Notes under the pieces: generated by a model
Seen by the model: only the letters and a program-made list of their open reading frames with translations
Told to the model about the DNA's origin: nothing
Databases searched by the model: none
Assembly: GCA_022495995.1 (NCBI GenBank)
Contig: JAFEMH010000991.1
Location: 186,001 to 250,000 of the forward strand
From: Adenophora triphylla var. japonica
Taxonomy: Eukaryota; Streptophyta; Magnoliopsida; Asterales; Campanulaceae
Direction: 5' to 3'
Length of the DNA stretch: 64,000 nucleotides
Shown here: in pieces, positions 34,012-46,703 of the stretch
Position numbering within the stretch: position 1 is the first letter of the stretch
Layout: each line of letters opens with the position of its first letter
Translations under genes and position numbers: made by a program

Positions 34012-35577
34012 AGTTTTTGGCGCCGTTGCCGGGGACAACAATTTACTTTTTGATATTTATCTTTATTATTTATATTTTTATTTTTATTATTTATTATTAT
34101 GTACTAACTCTATTTTGTAGATATTTGAAAAAAAATGATGAACAAGATATGCAAGCTGTGCACTTTGCAACGCATACGAATATGAAGTCGACCATATTTC
34201 GTATCAACCCTCTCTAAAAAGCACCATTTTTGTAAGTTCATCTTTCATTTCCTCCACCCCCATCTTTGACTTGTTTTTCATATTGTCCTTGAAACATTTA
34301 GGACAATGCTAATTTCAAGTGTGGGGGAGGATTCCTCGTATCCGTTTTTTATTTTATTTTCATTTACATACTATTTTTCTTTGAAAAAAAAATTGAAAAA
34401 AAAAATCCCTATGATTGCTCATTTTTTATGCTTGCTTATTGCCTTAGATAATATATTTCCTTTCCTTCTCTTATTTTTATATAATCTTTGAATCATTAGG
34501 AAAGAACTTGGGGATACTTTCTAGGAAGTAATTAAGGCATCATAAATCAATATAGCATTATATAGGATTTTGTAAAGGAAAGCATACTTAGAATTTTTGA
34601 AATTTTCCGATCATCTTGAGCTTTTGGTTGTTTTAAAAGTTTTTGAAGACTTATGAATTGTTTCTTCAAAAGTGTACATTCTAAATTTTTGATTTTTTCC
34701 TTTTTAGGAATATTCATAGGTGTTTTGCATCTTTTTGAATCACAACCCCTCATGAAAATCCATCTTTCCATTTCCACTAATCGAATCAAGGCTAGGCATT
34801 TTATCTTACTAAAAAAAAAGAGTGACTTAGTCACCAAGCCTTAAAAGCAAAAAGAAATTTATTACTTCCCAAGTAACTCGGGGCACGGCGTTCGCTGCGA
34901 CGATGCTTCCTTGCCAAATGGAAGTAATATCCAAAGTATTCTTGATCTAAGTATTAGGAACATGGGGTTCGCAGCCACAATGTCTCCTACTTGAAAGGAT
35001 CGAAAATTACTTAAGGTCTTTTGCAAAAAAATAAAAAATAAAAAAAATTAATACGTACAAAAGAAAGATAAAGTTGTTTAAAGCCTTGATAAGATTTTTC
35101 ACTATCATCATCCATCTCCTTCCTTGTGATTCAAAAGTATATGTCAAATCCTTGAATACTTCTAACTTGTGAATAAAATGATCATTATTTTGTACACTTT
35201 CAAGCAATAATATTTTTTCAAAAACACTCTTGAAAAGTAAAAATATCTTCATATGCCAAACTTGTGATCCAAAAGTTCATCTTTTCTATATTATGCTTTG
35301 CTTCATCGAATCTCATTTATGTTATAATGATTTATTGTTTTCCAAGATTACTCTCTTAAAAATCTTCCTAAATCTCTTTCTAAATAATCTAAGGTTATAA
35401 AAAGTTTGAGAAGATAAAAGAAAGACAAAATCTTCTTGGCAATAAGGCTTGCAACATTTATTTATTTTCTAAGGGATCCAACTGTATGTTTTTATCATTT
35501 GCAATTTTTTTCCCTCTCCATCTTCTTTTTATCCTAGTCTTGCTTGAGGACAAGCAAGGTTTAAGTGTGGGGGAATT
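34012..35577 (+). other. Y internal region, non-coding (unit A)
   Basis: A primer site TGGCGCCGTTGCCGGGGA (34018-34035) complements Asp tRNA. No gag or pol is found. Two polypurine-tract-like runs, AAGTGTGGGGGAGG (about 34316) and AAGTGTGGGGGAATTT (about 35562), each follow a stem-loop. A cassette at about 34821-34995 is shared with V. Y is thus a large non-coding LTR element that could only move in trans. Confidence 0.85.
34821..34995 (+). other. Conserved non-coding cassette in Y (unit A)
   Basis: A dyad AGTGACTTAGTCAC (34821-34834) is followed by two related motifs. CTCGGGGCACGGCGTTCGCT lies at about 34877 and TTAGGAACATGGGGTTCGCA at about 34952, each ending in an ATG-TC/TT-CC-type tail. 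The minus strand of V at 60318-60544 has the same pieces. The unit B copy lies near 45950-46120. Confidence 0.7.
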
Positions 35578-37100
35578 TGATAAGTGACTTTTATATAGTC
35601 ATTTATAGCATTTTATCTTAGAATTTACTTAGTTTTTATTCCAATTTTAGCCTAAAAATAGTGTAATTTAGCTTCTTTTACCATTATCTTCAATTTTACA
35701 CTTGTTGGTATAGTCTTAGTATATTTTACATGTTTAAAGTCAAAATATGGGACAAATGAGGCTTTGAAAACATTAAGGGATCAAAGTCAGGGAAGGACAA
35801 CTTCAAAATCCTCATTCAAGCCAAAAAAGCCACTGGAGCGGCCGTGCACTTAAAGTAGAGCGGCCGTGCAAACCCTCAGTCAAAGCCAAAATTGCCAAAG
35901 TTTACTGGAGCGGCCGTGCGCTATATTCTGGAGTGGCCATGCAAGCTGGAGTGGCCGTGTCTTATATTCTGGAGTGGCCGTTCCACCTGCTGTTGCTTTG
36001 AAAAGGCACCTTTTCATTTGAAGCTCTTTGAAGAGATCCAACCCTTCACTCAAATGCTTATTTAAGACACCTTTGTAATCAGTATTGGGCATCCATATAC
36101 ATCCATAAATGATCAAAAATACATCCTTAGATGGATCAAATAACTTCTAGATAGATATCAAAAAAATACTCTAGCAATCTTTATGCACAATTCTTGAAGA
36201 TGTATCAATTATTAGTGACAAGTTCTTGTGCATCCTTGAAGATTGTGAATGAAATAGAAGATTTATTCAAGCCATTGTCTCTCTTTTATTATGAATAAGT
36301 ATCTCTTCCCTTATCTCTATTTCTTTCTTTACTTACTTCTTTTATTATTTCAATGGTTTGAGTAATCCTCCATTTCTCGGAGTTGGAAACTCAATTATTT
36401 ATTTCCATGCTTCTCCTACATGTCATTTCAATTCTCTTCTTATTAATCTTAAATTCTTGCAATTAGGGAGACGTTCTTAATTGTATAGCCTTAGTTGATC
36501 AAATATTGATTAGCGGAACCCTAAGATTTGGACTAGGTCAATAAGTCACGGAAAGTGATTTAAAGACCTAGGGATTATCCTTTAGTGGAAAATACGTGAG
36601 ATTGATTGACTTAATGGATTTTGATTAATACGGTACCCTCGAAAGGTGAACTGGGTTACTCGGGTGACAGACGAGAATACCTATAAACGGACCCTCAAGA
36701 GAAAGGCCGTGTTGGTCTTAAAATACATGTGCTAGGCCTTGACCCATGAGTAGTTAGCACAACTTAGCGTATCATCCTTGAACTTGGCACTTTTATCTTA
36801 AAACAATTTCTTTATATTATTCTTAAATTGCCTGCAAACATAAAGACCTAAAGAAACTTGTCCATTGGTCACGAGAAGTCGTACAACGGCCTAGGGATGT
36901 TCTTTGAATGGAAAAACGTTGACTTTCAATCTTAATGGATTCTTACTAATTGTGGTCAGCTAGAGTTAAGCCGGAATGCCCGTTTGTGACAGGACATGAA
37001 CACCATAAACGGAAATCTCAAACAGTTAGGACATAATTAGTGAAGAATGCAACGCTGCTTGCTTGACCGTGAGAAGTAGTGTAAGCCGAACGTACCATCC
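35578..37100 (+). repeat. Y 3' LTR, truncated by the duplication junction (unit A)
   Basis: Matches the first ~1520 bp of the 3' LTR at 46704-48504, then switches to CopA LTR at 37101. It shares diagnostic bases with the unit B 3' LTR (CAAATGAGGC, AAAGTCAGGG), not with the 5' LTRs. Confidence 0.9.
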
Positions 37101-37794
37101 TTGTAAATAAATACATTGATTTATATGATTTGTCTTGTGTTTGATCATTACATCATTGCTGTCCAGTTGATATATGAGATGTGCAAAAGAGTCATGGCTG
37201 TCCAATGTTCATGAGGTATCTTGGCTGTCAGATGGCTTTGGATAGAATATGTTTCTTTGTCAAAACCCTGTATAACTATGTGGTTTGCATAGTTAGGTCC
37301 CAACAAATATAATTGTAAAAAATATAACTTAATAATATATAATCCTCATTTGGTCAGATAATCATGTTCCTAAAATATGATCTAATGGTTGCTACAATAG
37401 ACTGTCAAGCAATACGATGATAAAGGTCCCGACCTTAAATTTACGGAAAACAAATGCGAATCTGGTTGAATACATATGAAAAATTCAAGTATCATGTAAT
37501 TTTTAATATGAAAATTTCAAGTATCATGTACTTTTTAAATTAGATTACATAAATGGCTAATTCTAAAGTATTACCTCCTTGGATTTTGTCTATAAATACC
37601 TCCTAAAATGTGGGTTAAGGCAAAAGGAGGGCTGGTTGGGGGACGACGTTGGACGGGGCAAAACAGGGGTGGAGCATTCGATCATGGTTGGTGAGGTGGG
37701 GCGGCCGAGGAGTTGCCGTAGAAGAGCAAGGTGAGAGGTGAGGAGAGAGATGGGCAAGGGCGGGGGTGGGGTGGGGGTACTCTACCCGTGAGTT

Positions 37795-37829
<35 letters not shown>

Positions 37830-38337
37830 TTTTTAGTTTTTAATTTAGGGTCATATGAGAAAAGTCATTCCCCCCTCCCCCCTTTAAACATGACTCATCT
37901 TTGTTAACAAAAGTTAGTTTTTAACATATTTTACATTAATTGCAACAAATTGACAATGTTGGCTAGGGGTTGCAAATTTTACACTGTTAGGAACTACATT
38001 ACAACTATTGGCAAAACATGGGTAACCAAATTATAATTTGCCCTTTAGTTTAATTTTTATTATTTTATTAAAATTTTAAAACTTATTATTGATACACCAT
38101 TATAAATATTATAATAACATATTTTTTTTCACTATGATAATTATTACTAATCTAAATTATTGATCAAAGTTGACTCAAGTTAACAAAAAAAAAGTGAGAC
38201 TAACTTTTTACTTTTCGAAACAGTATAGAAGAACATTTTGTATTTCTGACTTATTGCCACTTTGGAATCTCCATAAAGATTATGTATTATTTTTGTCTCA
38301 AAGTTTATATAAAATAAATGACTCATATCTATATTAC

Positions 38338-39498
38338 AATAGAGAGTGGATGTAACTGCTATGACAAAGAGCGGATGAGATTGAATCTCATCGAATGATC
38401 TGACGACTTGAATTTCCACTCCCCTCGACCATTCTTAACTTCCCACTCCCCCATAACCGGTGTCCAATTCCCTGCAGTTTCATTTTATGCCTTCCGTTAC
38501 CTTTTATCACACACACTTTCACTCATGGAGTTCAAGTTTCGCAACTCCAATCCCCCTTGATTCATGAAATTCACTTAGAAGACTTTGATCGAGTATGTAT
38601 GGAACTTGAATAAATTTTATTCTCCTACAATATCATGGAGTTTTATTGTGTGTTGTTTGCAGCTTCACCTGTTCTTCTTTCTTATAACTCCTCCCAAGGT
38701 AAAATCATAAATTCAAGCTTGAATTTTTTTATTTCTCTATTTCAATTTGTAATGTATGATTATGTCTACATATATATGATTTAGTATTTTTTTAGAAAGT
38801 ATTTTTATGTGATTTTCTGAGTGCATATCTATAACTAACCAATTCCTTTTGTTTGTTTATAGGCTTTGTTAGTATTCGCTTTGGAGAGAACCATACCAGC
38901 TTAAGGGGCCAATGAAAGGAGGTATTACTTACCATTTGTACACCACCTCTGAGTAAGATATTGCTATAATGTTATGCGAAGGCTTTCAGTTGGAAAAATT
39001 GGTAAATGATGGAACCAAGAAGCAACATGGAAGAATGTGGAGCCTATGCTAAAGTTAGCATGACATTTCACTTTCTTTTTCAAATAATATGGTGGTGGAA
39101 CCTTTAGTCAATTGGGTTGAGTTTTGTTTTTTCAATTCTTATATACTGTTTTAATTTCATAATTGATTAAAGCTGTTTTTGATGAGACCGAAATCTCAAA
39201 TTGTAGTGTATATTGTCCAAGTAAAGAGGAGATTAAGGATCCTTTGTTTTGTCATTTTGAAGTTTGAAGTTTCTGCGTACAAGTTTGCATAACATTTGTG
39301 TCAATTGTTTTTCATATCTATATAATGCACAAATACGTTTCAGTGGGTAATGTTCCTACCTAATCATTTCTTGGGACATGGTATTTTTTTTACTAGCACG
39401 ACGATTTTGATTAAAAAAGAAAAAATGAATTTAGTAGAACCGCAAGTGGATAGGCGTCACTCCGTGCACTTGGCACTTGGCACGGAGGTTATTACTAC
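38338..39498 (+). mobile_element. Helitron-like candidate (unit B)
   Basis: Copy of 27207-28373. Its 3' end has three extra bases (GGTTATTACTACTT). It has the same hairpin and the same lack of assignable coding sequence. Confidence 0.4.
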
Positions 39499-39697
39499 TT
39501 TATTTACAAACCATATGAGTCTTAAATCTATTATATGATTTTAACAAATCTCTTTATTCTAATAACAAATCTCCATATTCAAATATATTTCTAATCCTAA
39601 TTAGGAATATTCCAACTAAGATAATACCAAGTTAATTAACTAAATATATTTTTTACTTGAGAATATCTCTCAATATCTCAACAAATTTAAAAGTTAA

Positions 39698-40158
39698 TGA
39701 TGCAGATCAACAGTGGTGGAGCGGCCGTGCGGCAGATTTGGGAGCGGCCGTGCAATGCGGCGGAGTGCAGGCGGCCTCAATATATTTTAATTATTATTGT
39801 CAATTTTGGATTTAATATTAGGTTGTTAGTATTTTTGGAATTAGAAGTATATTAGGACTTTATTTTAATATTTTATTGATTGATTAGGTTACTATATAGA
39901 CTAGGGTTATTTTGGAAAGTTTTTGACTTGTTTTTCAAGTCCTAGGGTCACTATATAATTAGGGTTATATGTAATTTCAATTTTCAGCTTTTGTTAAGGA
40001 AATTTGAGTGTTTACTCTGTTAAATCCGAAATTGGAGTGTTCTCCTTTCGTCCAATTCTCGACAATCGTGCGCGATTCAACGTGGGTTGAAGATCGACAT
40101 CGGGTTAACGTGCGCGTTACAACAGTAATTGATATCTATCAAGTCTTCCGCTACGTCA
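39698..40158 (+). repeat. X LTR (unit B)
   Basis: Copy of 28571-29033. The GC cluster reads GGCGGAGTGCAGGCGGCC in place of GGCGGGTCTGGAAGCGGCC. Confidence 0.85.
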
Positions 40159-40220
40159 GTTGGTATCAGAGCTTTTCGTTCGATTCAGGAAGAATGGTTC
40201 AGGGGTAGAAGAGAGAAACT

Positions 40221-40603
40221 GTGGAAGAGATCTACGAGCGAGATGAGGCGGTTCTGGAAGAACGCATCGGATCCATCATAGATCAACGTATGGAGTTGAT
40301 GATGGAACAATTAATGGCCAGGATGACCGACTTGTTCAATCAAAAGACTCGGAGGAATCGGCCTAGACACAGTGGCGGCGACGGACGGCGAGGCCCGGGC
40401 GGTGGATTCTGATGGTGGTGATATTCCGTGGCCTTTCGTCGAATCGGCGACTAACGAACTTTCCATCGATTGGTCAAAACCACCAATATATGATAGGTGT
40501 GATTACGGAAATTATTTGTTTGACACTGTCCTTCCTTTTACATTTATTCCACGAAAATTGTCTGTTTGACACTGTCCTTCCTTTTACATTTATTTCAGCC
40601 TAG
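40221..40603 (+). pseudogene. X gag N-terminal fragment (unit B)
   Basis: Copy of 29098-29479 with substitutions. The frame from 40221 closes at codon 63 because of an indel near 40400, then the SIDWSKPPIYDRC phrase appears in another frame. Confidence 0.6.
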
Positions 40604-41045
40604 ACATGATTTTTGTTTACGCTGAATGGAGGCACTGTGAGTTGGAAAATTTCTAAGCAAAGTACCGTTGCTGATTCTACAACCGAAGCTGAGTACATAG
40701 CGGCATCTGATGCAGCTAAGGAAGCCGTTTGGATCAAAAAGTTCATTAGTGATTTGGAAGTCGTTCCAAGCATCAAAGTTCCTATTGAACTTTACTGTGA
40801 CAACAATGGTGCCATTGCACAAGCAAAGGAACCAAGGTCACACCAAAATCCAAACACATACTTCGACATTTCCACATTATCCGAGAGATATGCGAAAGGG
40901 AAGACGTAAAGATATGCAGAGTAGACACTGATGACAACGTGGCGGACCCATTAACTAAGGCTCTCCCGCAAGCTAAGCAAGTTGGTCATGTTAGGTCCAT
41001 GGGTATTCGATACATGGGAGATTGGGCCTAGTGCAAGTTGGAGAC
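40604..41045 (+). pseudogene. Z RNase H end (unit B)
   Basis: Copy of 29480-29922. A small deletion (CACCAAAATCC for CACCAGAGATCC, near 40845) shifts frame after RSHQ. CAA is kept where unit A has TAA. In the original frame a stop lies at 41029-41031. Confidence 0.8.
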
Positions 41046-42378
41046 TGTTAGTGTTATGCCCTAGGCCTATGGTTGATAGACTTATGTGTTGACATTATTT
41101 ATTATTATATGAAAAGTTTATTATTTGATTATTATATGTTTTGCATATTTATTTGTAATAATCTCCGTCCCTGATTATTAAGAGAATAATTAGTATAAAT
41201 GTTAATGGATAATCATATGATGATTATATGCATAGAGATGCACATTAAATTTATGTGTACTTGTTAGAGAACAAGTGACTGGACTTGACCCGTATGAGGT
41301 TTATGTCATGGTCAAATGTCATAATTAAATATCATATGGTCACTTCATTTAGTCCCTAGACCTGAGATTATCATGACCTTACATATGATGATAGTCATGT
41401 TTGATTTTAGTCAAACGATATCTTAACATGATATTTATAAAGGCTATCTTTGGCATGATCAGATTCATGATGGGAAGGATGATAAGTCAAGATGGAATTT
41501 GTCCCTCAAAAGAGAGATGTTTTGTTTGGGCCCCTCGATGAGTGATAATGATGAAATTGTATGGCCATACCCCAATACGATTGGATTATCATTATACTCA
41601 AGATCGAGAAAGCATTGAACAAGTACAAGTTGACGAGGACCATGACTTGTGTTCAATATAACATCGTGAGACAAAGGGAGAAATGGAAGTGCACCATTGG
41701 AAACGTGAACTCTTACGTTATATTATTTGGGTAGACATAATGGCTTGCTAGAGTCCGCTTATGTATTATGAGAGTCGATATGAATGTGCTCATTGCCAAC
41801 ATAATATAATCCTATTGGGTCACACACAACTAGAATGAATTCATTAAACCAGAGGAAGAAAATTGAGAGAATCCTGATGTGGCTTAATACATCGCGCGAC
41901 AGAACTTGTCCATGGGACTCGTCTGGTCGTGCGACACTTTAAGCAACAAAGGCGTTTACAGACTGGTTTCCTAATTTGATTAGGAAACATATACCATACT
42001 AATGTAGTATAAATATGAAGGTCTGTCAACCCAAATTGCCTAGCCGAAATTCTGAAAAGAAAATCGCAACAAAATTCTCAATATTCTTCAAGGTTTATGA
42101 TCTAGCAATCATCAAGAAATCGTTCTTGGTTCATTCAAAGGTGTGGATACCATAAGAGGGTCTTTGCTCGTACGACGATCAAGGCCTAGAGTTCGAAACT
42201 TGTGAATCAAAATCACATTGTTACATTGTTCGATAGCTCAAGAACGGAAAGCGTTCAAGGTTGGTTATTTCTATCTCATAGGGATTAAAGTTAATTGTAT
42301 AGAACGGATCCTAGGCTCTTTGGGTTTTATGTTATTAGATGCTTAATTCCGCTGCGCATGGACCCGTAAAACCCAACA
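41046..42378 (+). repeat. Z 5' LTR (unit B)
   Basis: 1333 bp. This copy is the functional-order 5' LTR of Z, followed by primer site 42380, leader, Y and gag-pol. It is preceded by a Z 3' end instead of a target site, so Z LTRs are chained. Confidence 0.92.
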
Positions 42379-43330
42379 GTGGTATCAGAGCCCCGTTCGT
42401 ATGATTAAGTTTGAATAAACATGCTAAGAAAAATTGATATAAATTGTTTATATGCTTTTTTGCATGTTTTGTATGCGATAGTTTGATTGTTTTTGAAACA
42501 ATATGCCTAAATCATGTTCTATTGATATTGAATTAAATCTGTTAAAAGTTGTTTGCATGATTTAATTGCTCTGTGATTTAGAATTGATTGAAACTGGAAA
42601 TCTGCAATCTGGTAACCTTGTGTCACGCGACAAAGGAGGCCAGTGTCATGCGACAGAACATGCTTGTGTCACGTGACAAAGCTTGCCTCTGTCACGCGAC
42701 AAAACTAGCCCAATTTGGGCAGAATCAGTTTATTTCATAATCCTGCTAATTTGTGAATATGTTTACAATCTGGTATGTTTATGTATTAATATGGATGCTA
42801 TAAATTTTTGGAAATTAAGTTTATAGGTCTATGCTAGATTAATCCATTGTTTATGCATGCTTAGTTAATTAAAATATGATTTTATTAATTTTTGCGATGC
42901 ATGAATTATGTGTTCTTACGTGTTAAGAATTTTGTTAGATGTTTAGTTGAAACATTGTATTGTAATTTCCTGAATGTTTAGATTGAAACATTGAAATTTT
43001 GATTTTCTGATTGTTTATGAGAAACAAGTCATTTTACACAAAATTTAAAAGGAAACTGATTGTTTATACAAAGTATTGAGTATGTTGCAAATCAGAGCTG
43101 ATTTCTGATTATGCATGTCTAGGAGAGTTCCTTCGAAGGAGAGATTTGGTACTTAAGTAGTTCTTGTGGCTCACCTATCTTCTTGGGAACTTAGCTGGTG
43201 CATGATTATGATTATCTTTGCTGATATGCTTATAATCTACTTTAAAGAGCCTTCGTTTAACTTTTAAGTTCTTTATGCCAATTCATGATTAAAACACTTG
43301 AGACCATTTGGATAGTTTTGGGTAGGCTTG
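42379..43330 (+). other. Z primer site and leader (unit B)
   Basis: TGGTATCAGAGC at 42380, then a non-coding leader with the four TGTCACGCGACA-type motifs. It is cut by Y; GCTTG at 43326-43330 is the left Y target duplication. Confidence 0.75.
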
Positions 43331-45135
43331 TGATAAGTGACTTTTATATAGTCATTTATAGCATTTTATCTTAGAATTTACTTAGTTTTTATTCCAATTT
43401 TAGCCTAAAAATAGTGTAATTTAGCTTCTTTTACCATTATCTTCAATTTTACACTTGTTGGTATAGTTTTAGTATATTTTACAGGTTTAAAGTCAAAATA
43501 TGGGACAAATAAGGCTTTGAAAACATTAAGGGATCAAAGGCAAGGAAGGACAACTTCAAAATCCTCATTCAAGCCAAAAAAGCCACTGGAGCGGCCGTGC
43601 ACTTAAAGTAGAGCGGCCGTGCAAACCCTCAGTCAAAGCCAAAATTGCCAAAGTTTACTGGAGTGGCCGTGCGCTATATTCCGCAGGTGGCCGTGCAAGC
43701 CGGAGTGCCCGTGTCTTATATTACGGGATGGCCGCTCCACCTGCTGTTGCTTTGAAAAGGCACCTTTTCATTTGAAGCTCTTTGAAGAGATCCAACCCTT
43801 CACTCAAATGCTTATTTAAGACACCTTTGTAATCAGTAATGGGCATCCATATACATCCAAAAATGATCAAAAATACATCCTTAGATGGATCAAATAACTT
43901 CTAGATAGATATCAAAAAAATACTCTAGCAATCTTTATACACAATTCTTGAAGATGTGTCAATTATTAGTGACAAGTTCTTATGCATCCTTGAAGATTGT
44001 GAATGCAATAGAAGATTTCTTCAAGCCATTGTCTCTCTTTTATTATGAATAAGTATCTCTTCCCTTATCTCTATTTCTTTCTTTACTTACTTCTTTTATT
44101 ATTTCAATGGTTTGAGTAATCCTCCATTTCTCGGAGTTGGAAACTCAATTATTTATTTCCATGCTTCTCCTACATGTCATTTCAATTCTCTTCTTATTAA
44201 TCTTAAATTCGTGCAATTAGGGAGACATTCTTAATTGTATAGCCTCAGTTGATCAAATATTGATTAGCGGAACCCTAAGATTTGGACTAGGTCAATAAGT
44301 CACGAAAAGTGATTTAAAGACCTAGGGATGATCCTTTAGTGGAAAATACGTGAGATTGATATACTTAATGGATTTTGATTAATACGGTACCCTCGAAAGG
44401 TGAACTGGGTTACTCGGGTGACAGACGAGAATACCTATAAACGGACCCTCAAGAGAAAGGCCGTGTTGGTCTTAAAATACATGTGCTAGGCCTTGACCCA
44501 TGAGTAGTTAGCACAACTTAGCGTATCATCCTTGAACTTGGCACTTTTATCTTAAAACAATTTCTTTATATTATTCTTAAATTGCCTGCAAACATAAAGA
44601 CCTAAAGAAACTTGTCCATTGGTCACGAGAAGTCGTACAACGGCCTAGGGATGTTCTTTGAATGGAAAAACGTTGACTTTGGATCTTAATGGATTCTTAC
44701 TAATTGTGGTCAGCTAGAGTTAAGCCGGAATGCCCGTTTGTGACAGGACGGGAACACCATAAACGGAAATCTCAAACAGTTAGGACATAATTAGTGAAGA
44801 ATGCAACAACGCTTGCTTGACCGTGAGAAGTAGTGTAAGTTGGAACGTACCATCCTTTTTATTTTGATAAGAGCCTTTATCTAAAGCATATTTATTTGTT
44901 TTCAATCCCGAGAATACTATCATTATATGTTAGAAGAGTTTATATATCTTCCTAGTATTTTATCTTACAAAATTCTTATCTTCCCCCAATCATTTTATCT
45001 ACATATTTTTATAAAGACAAATATCATCCCAAAGTAAACCCTGTCTCTGTGGGATCGACCTGTACTTGTACCCGCTATATTACAATAGCCCGTGCGCTTG
45101 TGGATATAAATAAACCGTTAGGTTTCGACCGAACA
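43331..45135 (+). repeat. Y 5' LTR (unit B)
   Basis: Copy of 32209-34011. The motif cluster at about 43587-43738 has two rewritten sites. Confidence 0.92.
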
Positions 45136-46703
45136 AGTTTTTGGCGCCGTTGCCGGGGACAACAATTTACTTTTTGATATTTATCTTTATTATTTATATT
45201 TTTATTTTTATTATTTATTATTATGTACTAACTCTATTTTGTAGATATTTGAAAAAAAATGATGAACAAGATATGCAAGCTGTGCACTTTGCAACGCATA
45301 CGAATATGAAGTCGACCATATTTCGTATCAACCCTCTCTAAAAAGCACCATTTTTTGTAAGTTCATCTTTCATTTCCTCCACCCCCATCTTTGACTTGTT
45401 TTTCATATTGTCCTTGAAACATTTAGGACAATGCTAATTTCAAGTGTGGGGGAGGATTCCTCGTATCCGTTTTTTATTTTATTTTCATTTACATACTATT
45501 TTTCTTTGAAAAAAAAATTGAAAAAAAAAATCCCTATGATTGCTCATTTTTTATGCTTGCTTATTGCCTTAGATAATATATTTCCTTTCCTTCTCTTATT
45601 TTTATATAATCTTTGAATCATTAGGAAAGAACTTGGGGATACTTTCTAGGAAGTAATTAAGGCATCATAAATCAATATAGCATTATATAGGATTTTGTAA
45701 AGGAAAGCATACTTAGAATTTTTGAAATTTTCCGATCATCTTGAGCTTTTGGTTGTTTTAAAAGTTTTTGAAGACTTATGAATTGTTTCTTCAAAAGTGT
45801 ACATTCTAAATTTTTGATTTTTTTCCTTTTTAGGAATATTCATAGGTGTTTTGCATCTTTTTGAATCACAACCCCTCATGAAAATCCATCTTTCCATTTC
45901 CACTAATCGAATCAAGGCTAGGCATTTTATCTTACTAAAAAAAAAAGAGTGACTTAGTCACCAAGCCTTAAAAGCAAAAAGAAATTTATTACTTCCCAAG
46001 TAACTCGGGGCACGGCGTTCGCTGCGACGATGCTTCCTTGCCAAATGGAAGTAATATCCAAAGTATTCTTGATCTAAGTATTAGGAACATGGGGTTCGCA
46101 GCCACAATGTCTCCTACTTGAAAGGATCGAAAATTACTTAAGGTCTTTTGCAAAAAAATAAAAAATAAAAAAAATTAATACGTACAAAAGAAAGATAAAG
46201 TTGTTTAAAGCCTTGATAAGATTTTTCACTATCATCATCCATCTCCTTCCTTGTGATTCAAAAGTATATGTCAAATCCTTGAATACTTCTAACTTGTGAA
46301 TAAAATGATCATTATTTTGTACACTTTCAAGCAATAATATTTTTTCAAAAACACTCTTGAAAAGTAAAAATATCTTTATATGCCAAACTTGTGATCCAAA
46401 AGTTCATCTTTTCTATATTATGCTTTGCTTCATCGAATCTCATTTATGTTATAATGATTTATTGTTTTTCAAGATTACTCTCTTAAAAATCTTCCTAAAT
46501 CTCTTTCTAAATAATCTAAGGTTATAAAAAGTTTGAGAAGATAAAAGAAAGACAAAATCTTCTTGGCAATAAGGCTTGCAACATTTATTTATTTTCTAAG
46601 GGATCCAACTGTATGTTTTTATCATTTGCAATTTTTTCCCTCTCCATCTTCTTTTTATCCTAGACTTGCTTGAGGACAAGCAAGGTTTAAGTGTGGGGGA
46701 ATT

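Larger units (their letters stand above)
25970..37100 (+). repeat. Tandem segmental duplication, unit A
   Basis: This 11,131-bp block is repeated directly at 37101-48224, with about 1-2 percent differences by eye. It begins inside the CopA LTR and ends inside the 3' LTR of element Y. At the junction (37101-37104) Y-LTR sequence switches to CopA-LTR sequence across TTGT, common to both parents. Unequal or microhomology-driven duplication is the simple explanation. Confidence 0.92.

Noticed and set aside
34017..34217. Hydrophobic 66-codon ORF in Y as a membrane protein
   Set aside because: It starts inside the tRNA primer site and its hydrophobicity comes from an AT-rich stretch.
34949..34985. 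GGTTCGCAGCC as a tRNA B box
   Set aside because: No A box, acceptor stem or anticodon arm at the right distance, and the motif occurs twice in the cassette.
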